From contig NZ_BCBA01000070.1 of the NCBI RefSeq assembly GCF_001320245.1, positions 1 to 41,286 on the forward strand: 41,286 bases of DNA, written 5' to 3'. Shown piece after piece: positions 8,130 through 15,800 of the stretch (position 1 is the first letter of the stretch; every line of letters begins with the position of its first letter). This stretch comes from Pseudomonas sp. NBRC 111124 (GTDB lineage: Bacteria > Pseudomonadota > Gammaproteobacteria > Pseudomonadales > Pseudomonadaceae). Under the pieces are notes generated by a model. The model worked only from the letters and a program-made list of their open reading frames with translations. It was not told the DNA's origin and ran no database searches. Made by a program: the position numbers and the translations under genes.

Positions 8130-8912
8130 ATGTATAGCCTGGGTATTCTCGGTGTCGGCGAGCTGACCGAGAAAGTCGTGATCGGCCTGCGCCGCAGTGG
8201 GTTCGAAGGCACGCTCTACTTGTCGCCACGTAACGCTCAACGCGCCGAGGCGCTGGCGGCCGAGTACGGTTGTGAGGTATTGCCGAGCAATCAGGCCGTG
8301 GTCGACCAGGCGGACCTGGTGATTCTCGGCGTACGCCCGGAATCCCTGGGGCAGCTGGCCAGCGAGGTGCACGTGCGGCCGGGCCAGCGCCTGGTATCGC
8401 TCGCCGCCGGGGTCAGCTTGGATTTGCTGGCCAACGCCTTCTCCGGCGCCCATTGCGTGCGGGTGATGCTGTCTTATGCGGCGCAGTACAACCAGTCGAC
8501 CGTGGTGGTATGCCCGGCGGATGCACTGACCGAACAGTGCCTGGGGCCCTTGGGCAAGCTGGTGGTGGTGCAGGACGAGCCGGCATTCGAGCTGGCCACG
8601 GTGGCGGCGTGCATGAATGGCTGGTTCTATTTCCTGCTGCATGACTTGCAGCAGTGGCTGACCGACAAAGGGCTGCCGACGGCCGAGGCGCGGGCGCTGG
8701 TGCTGGGTAACCTGCAGGATTGCGTGACCAGTGCGCAGCAGCAGCCGGCGTACACCCTGAAGGCGTTGGGGCAGGCGATTGCCACGCCCGGGACCTTTAC
8801 TGCCGATGGCCTGGCGGTGTTGATGCATCAGCCGGTGAGTGCCAACTGGGGTGCGGCTTGCGAGGTGGTGCTGGACGCCTTGCTGACCCGGTCGGGGTTG
8901 GCTGGGCGATAG
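8130..8912 (+). CDS. Pyrroline-5-carboxylate reductase-like protein (ProC family)
   Basis: Encodes 260 residues, about the length of ProC. The N-terminal NAD(P) fold is LGILGVGELTEKVVIGL; the third glycine of GxGxxG is replaced by threonine, so cofactor preference may differ. DLVILGVRPESL and RLVSLAAGVSLD match the ProC core, and the C-terminal dimer/active-site helix has ATPGTFTADGL, akin to the ProC S/TPGGTT..GL motif. AAGGAGG sits 5 bases before the ATG, and the gene follows the FAD oxidase by 12 bases. It probably reduces a cyclic or linear imine made by that oxidase. It is less likely to be the housekeeping proline-biosynthesis enzyme, because of its divergence and catabolic setting. Confidence 0.8.
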   Translation: MYSLGILGVGELTEKVVIGLRRSGFEGTLYLSPRNAQRAEALAAEYGCEVLPSNQAVVDQADLVILGVRPESLGQLASEVHVRPGQRLVSLAAGVSLDLLANAFSGAHCVRVMLSYAAQYNQSTVVVCPADALTEQCLGPLGKLVVVQDEPAFELATVAACMNGWFYFLLHDLQQWLTDKGLPTAEARALVLGNLQDCVTSAQQQPAYTLKALGQAIATPGTFTADGLAVLMHQPVSANWGAACEVVLDALLTRSGLAGR

Positions 8913-8932
8913 GTTTTTCCTGTTCCGGCCCT

Positions 8933-8996
8933 TTCGCGGCTAAAGCCGCTCCTACAAGGGTTATGCGATCCCTGTAGGAGCGGCTTCAGCCGCGAA
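8933..8996. repeat. REP-type inverted repeat between convergent genes
   Basis: 24-base arms at 8933-8956 and 8973-8996 are complementary except for one or two central bases, with a 16-base loop. The arm reads TTCGCGGCTAAAGCCGCTCC and onward, a second REP variant distinct from the GGGAGCGGGC type at 3664 and 38412. It lies between two convergent genes and may act as a bidirectional terminator. Confidence 0.75.
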
Positions 8997-9020
8997 GAGG
9001 CCAGCTGCCGTGATGCAGAT

Positions 9021-10499
9021 CTAAAGCTGGCGATACACCCGGGCAGTATCCTGTTCAAAGTGCTTCAACTCTTCCTGCCGGCGCGCCTCCGACCAGCCCA
9101 TCACCTCTGCCGCGCGGTGTGACAACTGCTCCACCCGTTCACGCCCCAGGTCCGGGTCCAGCCCCCACGGCAAGCGACGGCGCACCAGGTCGACCAAGCG
9201 CACCACGTGCTCACGGGCAACGATGCGGGCGATGTCCTCGCCATCGATGCGCTCGCGTTCAATCATGCCCTTGGGCGCCGTGCCCCGCTTGCCCAGCCGC
9301 GCCTCGACGCCACGGGCGATCACCCGCGCCGCATGGCGATGGAGCATGATGGTCGAGCCGGTCAGGGTCAGCAGGTCCGGCTTGCCGGCCGCCTCGCTCA
9401 GGCGCACCGGCAGGTAGGTGCTGCGGCCATCCAGGGTCGAGGTCGGGCGCACGCCGCACCAGCTGTACTGCACATCGGCGCGGGTCAGTTGCAGGTCGGG
9501 GAACAAGTGGTTGGCCTCGGCCAGGATGTAGTCGATCTCGCCGTCCTCGACGCGCACCGTGTCCGGGTCGTCGGTGAAGTGCGACTCGGTCGGGCCGATG
9601 AAATGAAACTCGCGCCAGGGGAATACGTAGTACGGCTCGCCCTTGCTGGAAAACGCCTCCAGGCCCTGGCCACGATAGGCCTCGGGCAGCCGCACCATGA
9701 CGTTGACACCCTTGATGCCAAGCACCCGCGGGCCACGGTCGGCAGCGCCCGCCACACGATCGACCCAGGGCCCGGCGGCGTTGATTACCACCTTGGCCGT
9801 CACGTGCGCCTGGCCGAGGGCCTCGGGTGCCTGTTCGTCCAGTGTCAGCCGCCACTGGCCTTCACTGCGCTGCAACTGACTGACGCGGGTATATGTGCGC
9901 ACCGTCGCACCGCGCCATTGGGCGTCCAGCGCAGTGTCGACGCAGATGCGCTCGGGCCAGGCGTACATGTATTCCTCGAACACCCCCACGCCACGCAGCG
10001 GCCCGCCGAGGCCGGCAGCCATGGCACTGTCGCCGGCCGCTTGTTGCGCCGACTGGCGGCGGTAGGCCAGCGGTACCTTCCAGCCACCGAGCGCCTCGAC
10101 CAGGCGAAAGCCCATGTCCACCAGCCATGGGGGGTAGCGGTCGCCCTTGCGGAACGGGTAGTGGAAACGGTGCTTGGTGAGGTGCCCGGGCATGTCCTTG
10201 ACCAGCTCGGCGCGGCAGCGCATCACCTCGCGGGTGTAGCGCAGGCGCTGCCACATGTCGAACGGGCGGAACGGGATCTGCCACAGCGGGTAGCGGGCAG
10301 CCAGGTAACCCAGGCCCGAATAGAGCATGCGGCTGGAGCGCGACGAGGTGCCGGCACCGATGTCGCCACGGTCGACCAGCAAGGTGCGGAAGTTGCGCGC
10401 GGCCAGCTGCCGGGCGGCGGCGCAGCCGACCGCACCGGCGCCGATGACCACCACGTCGTAGTGGTCGCCGTCGAATGATTGCAAGGGGGGACGGGTCAT
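9021..10499 (-). CDS. FAD-dependent oxidoreductase, GlpD-like
   Basis: Encodes 492 residues from the ATG at 10499; an upstream in-frame start at 10625 would add 42 residues of low-complexity sequence and is not favoured. The N-terminus has YDVVVIGAGAVGCAAARQLA (GxGxxG) then LLVDRGDIGAGTSSRSSRML, the GTS(S/R)R.S..L signature of GlpD/GlpA-type glycerol-3-phosphate dehydrogenases. A C-terminal alpha-helical part (about residues 395-492) resembles the GlpD cap domain. It probably oxidises a hydroxy or phospho-hydroxy substrate and passes electrons to the respiratory chain. It is divergent from the MFS/cupin/RidA operon. A true glycerol regulon (glpF, glpK, glpR) is absent, so a role in this catabolic locus is more likely than glycerol use. 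Confidence 0.85.
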   Translation of the reverse strand: MTRPPLQSFDGDHYDVVVIGAGAVGCAAARQLAARNFRTLLVDRGDIGAGTSSRSSRMLYSGLGYLAARYPLWQIPFRPFDMWQRLRYTREVMRCRAELVKDMPGHLTKHRFHYPFRKGDRYPPWLVDMGFRLVEALGGWKVPLAYRRQSAQQAAGDSAMAAGLGGPLRGVGVFEEYMYAWPERICVDTALDAQWRGATVRTYTRVSQLQRSEGQWRLTLDEQAPEALGQAHVTAKVVINAAGPWVDRVAGAADRGPRVLGIKGVNVMVRLPEAYRGQGLEAFSSKGEPYYVFPWREFHFIGPTESHFTDDPDTVRVEDGEIDYILAEANHLFPDLQLTRADVQYSWCGVRPTSTLDGRSTYLPVRLSEAAGKPDLLTLTGSTIMLHRHAARVIARGVEARLGKRGTAPKGMIERERIDGEDIARIVAREHVVRLVDLVRRRLPWGLDPDLGRERVEQLSHRAAEVMGWSEARRQEELKHFEQDTARVYRQL

Positions 10500-10617
10500 G
10501 TGTCTGGTTCCGGTTCTTGTGATTGTTCTGCCTCCTGCACACAGTAGAAAAGCCCGCGCCCTCCCCTCTAGAACATCCAGGACAACTTGCATAAGCCTTG
10601 GGCGAGCCCTGCCAGTG

Positions 10618-10674
10618 CATCCCATGACTCGTCCCAGCCGTTATATGGAGCCCCGCAAGGCCAGTGCCATAGTG
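10618..10674 (+). promoter_or_regulatory. Shared promoter/operator block, copy 2
   Basis: Gapless match to 6716-6772. CGTCC-N8-ATATG is at 10630-10647 and, again 17 bases later, TGCCATAGTG at 10665-10674 as an extended -10 candidate. The MFS gene starts 42 bases downstream, with AGAGG as ribosome site. The region 10500-10715 separates this operon from the divergent GlpD-like gene. Confidence 0.55.
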
Positions 10675-10715
10675 CCGCGACGCTGATGCGTGAATAACAA
10701 CAAGAGGCAAGTTGA

Positions 10716-12095
10716 ATGACCACATCCAAACGCTCTGTCGAAGATGCTCCGCTGAACGCCTTCCACCGCAAGCTGACCGTCTACTCCGCTGGCGGCCCGT
10801 TCCTCGATGGCTATGTGTTGAGCATCATCGGCGTGGCCATGCTGCAGATCACCCATGCCTTGCAGCTGTCGGCCTTCTGGGAAGGCCTGATCGCCGCCTC
10901 GGCGCTGATCGGCGTGTTCCTCGGCGGTTTTCTCGGTGGCTGGTTCACCGACAAGTTCGGGCGCAAGGTGCTGTACCTGGTGGACCTGATCGCCATCGTC
11001 GGTTTTTCGGTGGCGCAGTTCTGGGTCGAGTCGGCCTGGGCGCTGTTCGCCTGGCGCTTGGTGATTGGTATTGCGGTCGGCGCCGACTACCCGATCGCCA
11101 CTTCGCTGCTGGCCGAATTCCTCCCGCGCAAACAGCGAGGCCCACTGCTCGCCGCCATGGTGCTGATGTGGTTCGCCGGTGCTGCCGTGGCCTATGTAGT
11201 GGGTGAATTGTTGTTGCGCATGGGCGGTGACGACGGCTGGCGTCGGGTACTGGCCAGCGCCCTGTTGCCGGGCGTGCTGTTCCTGATTGCCCGCAGCGGC
11301 ACCCCGGAGTCGCCACGCTGGTTGCTGAGCAAGGGCCGCAAGGCCGAAGCCGATGCGGTGATCAAGAAGGTCTACGGCCCGGACTATTCGATTGCCGACC
11401 TGCCCGAGCAGAGCAGCGGCAAACCGGTGGCGCTGTGGTCGCTGTTCCACTCCGGCTAGGGCAAGCGCATGGCCTTCGTCACGCTATTCTGGACATGTGC
11501 CATCGTGCCGCTGTTCGCCATCTATGCCTTCGCCCCCAAGGTGCTGCAAGCGCTTAAGCTGACCGGCGACTGGGCCGCCTACGGTTCGATCGCCATTACC
11601 TTCCTGTTCACCCTCGGCTGCTTGTTGGCAACCTTGCTGATCAACCGCCTGGGCCGACGCAAAATGCTGATCCACAGCTTCCTCTGGTCGGGTCTGTCAC
11701 TGGTGCTGCTGGGCGTGTTCCCCGATGCTTCGCCGACCACCGTACTGGTGCTGTTCGGCGCCTACGCGGTGCTGATCGGCGGTGCCCAGGTGCTGGAATA
11801 CGTGTACCCCAACGAACTGTTCCCCACCGAGATCCGCGCCTCTGCCGTGGGCCTGGCGACTTCGCTGTCGCGCATCGGTGCTGCGGTGGGCACCTACCTG
11901 GTGCCGATCTCGCGGGCCAGTTATGGCGTGGCCAATACCATGTTTGCCGCTGCACTGATCTCACTGTTCGGCGCGCTGATTTCCTGGTGGCTGGCCCCTG
12001 AAACCAGCAAGCTCGACCTGCAGCAGGCTGCTGCCCTGGGTGGTCAAGCCGCAACAACGTCACCCACTTACAAAACTGTCGCTCGTAAAGCCTGA
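10716..12095 (+). pseudogene. MFS transporter (sugar/acid symporter type), interrupted by an in-frame amber codon
   Basis: The reading frame from 10716 encodes a 12-helix MFS transporter of 459 codons, but codon 248 (11457-11459) is TAG. Before it are helices 1-6, including the loop-2 signature GGWFTDKFGRKVLY and GADYPIATSLLAEFLPRKQRG-like sequence; after it, in the same frame from an ATG at 11469, are helices 7-12 with NRLGRRKML and ELFPTEIRASAVGLA. The stop lies in the cytoplasmic loop between helices 6 and 7, in the context SG-stop-GKRM, where one base change from TAC or TAT would give tyrosine. It heads the operon with the cupin and RidA genes and probably imported their substrate. It may be a recent nonsense mutation, a sequencing error, or two half-transporters; the second ATG has only a weak AGGG upstream. 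Confidence 0.85.
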
Positions 12096-12106
12096 AGGAA
12101 CCTGTA

Positions 12107-12457
12107 ATGAGCCAAGTCCTTACCGTAGTCCGCAATGCTCCTGCCTCGCTGCTGGGTGAGCCGTCCCCTGCCCGCCTGCCGATCGGCGAACCGATCGCCC
12201 ACGCAGCATCCGCCCAGGACCAGACCGATGAAGCGGTCGGCGCCAGCATTGGCGTGTGGGAAAGCAGCCCGGGCGTGTTCCGCCGCTTCCTCAAGAACCG
12301 CGAGTTCAGCCATATCGTCAGCGGCCGCTGCACCTTCACCCCCGATGGCGGTGAGCCGGTGGAGCTGCGCGCCGGCGATGCGGTGCTGTTCCCGGAAAAC
12401 TGCGAAGGCGTGTGGCATGTCCACGAAACCCTGCGCAAAACCTACGTGCTGTTCTGA
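12107..12457 (+). CDS. Small cupin-domain protein (Cupin_3/DUF861-like)
   Basis: Encodes 116 residues forming a single cupin barrel. The C-terminal half shows the pattern FSHIVSGRCTFTPDGG...LRAGDAVLFPENCEGVWHVHETLRKTYVLF, typical of Cupin_3 (DUF861) proteins related to (S)-ureidoglycine aminohydrolase and EutQ barrels. The GDAVLFPENCEGVWHV stretch corresponds to the second cupin motif. Metal ligands are not all evident, so enzymatic activity is uncertain. AAGGA precedes the ATG and the gene starts 11 bases after the MFS stop. DUF861 cupins often travel with FAD oxidoreductases and aldehyde dehydrogenases of amine catabolism, which fits this locus. Confidence 0.8.
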   Translation: MSQVLTVVRNAPASLLGEPSPARLPIGEPIAHAASAQDQTDEAVGASIGVWESSPGVFRRFLKNREFSHIVSGRCTFTPDGGEPVELRAGDAVLFPENCEGVWHVHETLRKTYVLF

Positions 12458-12468
12458 GGAGCGGGCAG

Positions 12469-12807
12469 ATGATCGAACGAATCAACCCTGGCCCACGGGC
12501 CAGCCAGATGGTGCGGGTGGATGGGCGCATCGAGACCTCCGGGATCGTCGCGCTGGAAGCGGGCGATATCGCCGCGCAAACGCGATGTGTGCTGGCGCAG
12601 CTGGAGCAATGGCTGGCGCAGATCGGGGCTGGCAAGCAGCACCTGACGCGCATGCAGATCTGGCTGGCCGACATGGGTGAGTTTGCGGCCATGAACGAGG
12701 TGTATGACGTCTGGGTGGGGAACCAGCCGCCGGTACGAGCCTGCGTGGGGGCTGCGTTAGCGGCGCCTGAGTACCGGATCGAGATTCAGGCCTTCGGCCA
12801 GCTTTGA
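12469..12807 (+). CDS. RidA family (YjgF/YER057c) enamine/imine deaminase-like protein
   Basis: Encodes 112 residues of the trimeric RidA fold. The arginine that binds the substrate carboxylate is present in PPVRACVGAALAAP, and a glutamate follows in YRIEIQAFGQL, as in active RidA proteins. RidA hydrolyses reactive enamine/imine intermediates to ketones and ammonia. The FAD oxidases of this locus would produce such intermediates, so a detoxifying role fits. The ATG at 12469 is chosen because AGGAG overlapping the cupin stop lies 7 bases upstream; a longer frame from 12412 would overlap the cupin gene. It is the last gene before the Tc island. Confidence 0.88.
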   Translation: MIERINPGPRASQMVRVDGRIETSGIVALEAGDIAAQTRCVLAQLEQWLAQIGAGKQHLTRMQIWLADMGEFAAMNEVYDVWVGNQPPVRACVGAALAAPEYRIEIQAFGQL

Positions 12808-12814
12808 GATTCCC

Positions 12815-12832
12815 GGGGCCGCTTACGGCCCC
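12815..12832 (+). terminator. Terminator hairpin between RidA and the Tc operon
   Basis: Stem GGGGCCG (12815-12821) pairs with CGGCCCC (12826-12832) around CTTA, followed by CTGTTTTG. It can end the RidA operon. It also lies just past the convergent TcB stop at 12859, though it has no T-tract in that direction. Confidence 0.7.
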
Positions 12833-12858
12833 CTGTTTTGACCTGGCGCCTCCTGCTT

Positions 12859-15800
12859 TCAGTGCAACGTCCGCCGGGCCCTGGCCCGCGCCAGCTCGAT
12901 CACCTCGGCCCAGGTGTCGTTCTCGTCCTCCGACACGGTGAACCACGGGTACACCTGCACCCGCCGTTCGTAGTTGGCCCACTCACCTTCCACGTCTTCG
13001 CCGTTGGCGCACACCACCTTGTACTCACGGCCCAGGGCATCGTAGTAATGGGTGTCGGCGTAGATGCCCTCGCGGGCGCTGTCGTCGCTGACCCAACGCC
13101 AGTCATCGAGGTAGAACGGCAGCCATACGCGCACCGCCTGGCCTTTGTTGTCGAACTCGGTCTTGCCGGTCACCGCCCAGCGCACCTCGGTGTCGCGGGT
13201 GACGGCCTGCTGTTTGTCGTCGGTCTCCAACCCACCCGCTTCAATTCGCACAAAGGCTTCGCCCGGTGGGTTGAGAATAGCGGTCTGCAAGATCTGGCCA
13301 CCCCCATTGAGCACTACCTTGACCCTGACCTGCTGTTCGGGATCGCTGTCGTAGCGGTCGGTCTGGATCTGGATCACATGGGGCGGCGTGCGCCCATTCA
13401 TGATCGATGGCACAGCTTGCCCATCTCTGTTCAGGTGCCGGGCAGCGCGGCGCCAGGCCATTTCGCCACACCGTCGAACGCCATCGACGCTGCCATCGGC
13501 ATTCAGCGCCAGCGGCATCCAGCTGTCGGCGATGACCGTGAACGCCTGGGCTACCGGGACTTTCTTGCTCAGGTTCAGCGCTACCGCAGCTTCTACCGAA
13601 GCCGGTGGATCGAAGGGCACTTCCGGGGTGTAGCCGCTCATCACCGCTTCATCACTGCCGCCAGGTGTCTCGGTGCCGTAGAAGCGCGTGTGCCGCACCC
13701 GGCCGAGAGCATCGAGGTCGACGGTGCTGGTGTTGTCGTTGGCATCCTTGATCTGAACCGGGGTGAGAAAACGCCAGTCATGCGCCTCGACCGTCGTCGT
13801 CAGGCCCGCAGCGTCGGTGACCAGCCGCAGCGCCAGGCCATGGGCGGTGTATTCCAGCTGGCTGGGCCCGGTGACCGTGTTCTCCTGCACCGTCTTGGGC
13901 AGCCAGAACTGCGCAGCACCGTGGTAGAGGCTGATACCGTGGTGCCCGCAGTAGGCCTCCTTGACCGATGGCTCGCCCAAGATACCTGGCGTACCGATAC
14001 CCTCTGGGTCGTGGGGGTCGCCCAGCTCCGGCGCATCAGGGGCGCGATCCATGATGACATAGCCACCGCGCTTGAGCAGCTCAGTCAACGATTCGGCTTG
14101 CACGCGGCTGTTCAGCAACGTCTGGACCGCGTCCAGCCAGGCTTGCGCCGCCAACGGCAGCTGCTCCCCAGCGGCATCCGGCTGCAACGCCGCCAGCAGC
14201 GTACGCCAGAACACCGGCAATGCCTCGGCCCGAGCCAAGGCGGCTGCCACACTGGCGTGCAAGGTGACCAGGCTGGCGCTGCCCTCACCTTGCTGGCCGG
14301 CAAACCAGACCAGCACTGCCCACAGCGCCGCATCCGGTACCCGGCTTTCCTTGTAGACCGCTGCCTGCAGGCCATCAGGCAAGGCTGCCTCATCCGCCGC
14401 CAGCAGCCGCTTGCGCAAAGCATCCACCGAAATCACCGTCTTCAGGGCGTCACGCAACAAACGGCTGGCGTCCAGGTCTTGGGGTGCGCCATGCAGGTAA
14501 GCCAGCAGCAGCGCATACAGCGAGGTGTCGTCGCCCAGGGCTGGCAAGCGCTGGCGCACCCGCTGCAACACCTCCGGGTGGTTGTCGGGGGCCTTCAATG
14601 CTTGCGTCACCAGGTCCTGCAAGGTCTGCTCGAAGGTGGGGCGCAACACATCCAGCGAGGCCTTGTCGAGCATGGCCGTGCGGGTATAAGCCACCAATGC
14701 CTGGGCTGACGGCACGTTGGCCACACCGCTGCCGTCAGCGTCGCGCCAGACCACTTTCTCGTAGCCGGCCAGGGTGGTCTTGCCCGGGTCGGCCAGTGGC
14801 AATCCGTTTTCCAGCAGGTACTCAAGGGTGAAACCTCCGGCCGGCTCATCGCTGACCGCAAAGCGCACCACATCCTTGCGCTGGGTATCGGGCAAGCCAA
14901 TCACCCAGGTGTCGTCGTCGACCAGGTTGTGCACCGTGGTGCGCGTGAGGTTGACCCAGCAGTCGTACTGCTGGGGATCGCAACTGGCGGTGATCAGCCC
15001 TTCCGGCAGGGTCTTCGGATAGATCGCCCGGTCTCGCTCTTCAACTTCAAGCACCTCGGGCGAGAGGCGCCGCGGGTAATGGATGCTGACACTCTCCAGC
15101 ACCGTGCCATAGACATCCTGGCGCAGCACGATGTCCTGCTTGATCTGCGGGTCTTCAGAAATACGTTCGCAGGTGACCGTCAGCGCCTGAACGGGCGTCA
15201 CCAGCGCCGACGGGCGCTGTGGGTCGGCCGTCGCGCAGGCGCGCACCTGCAAGCGAGGCCGCGCCACTGTGTAGGGCCGGTCTGCACGTTCATGGCCGTC
15301 CTCACCGTAGGCCTCCACGCGCATCAGCTGCCCGCGCAGGGCGCGGAACAACCAGGCCCGCTCGGCCGGCTCGGGTTCGAAGGCCTGCTCACCCTCTGCA
15401 TGCCACTGGGTGAAGCGCACCGCGCCAGGGTCGAAGCCGTGTTCAGCCTCGGTATGGGCCCCTTGGGCAATTTGATCGTGCGCTTCGATGCCGCAATGGA
15501 ACCAGCTGCACGTACGCGCGGGCGGCGACAGGTGCGCGGCGCCCTTGCTGGCCAGTGCATGGGTGTCGGTCTGCAGCAAGCGGGTGAAACCCGCGAATTC
15601 ACGCTCCTTGCCGTCCCATACGCCCCCCAGGTACGTGGTCTGGCTGCCCAGGCACAAGCCGGTGATGTCGTTGTACCGGGTAATCTGGCTGACCGTGTGC
15701 ACCGGGAACGGCAGGTAACTGACCGGGGCCTTGCCGGTGGCCGCGATCACCGCCGCCTTCTCGTCCAGCCAAGCCTGCGCCGAGCTGCGATAGGCCAGCT

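Noticed and set aside
9207..10478. 423-codon plus-strand open frame
   Set aside because: Antisense to the GlpD-like FAD oxidoreductase; no family features in its product.
12808..12858. Insertion sequence, tRNA or attachment repeat at the left edge of the Tc island
   Set aside because: Only a terminator hairpin is seen; no transposase, tRNA or direct repeat shared with the 31220-31364 edge was found by eye.
12838..14709. 623-codon plus-strand open frame
   Set aside because: It is antisense to the TcB gene, whose translation matches a known family along its length. Long antisense frames are common in GC-rich coding DNA; the product has no recognisable domain.
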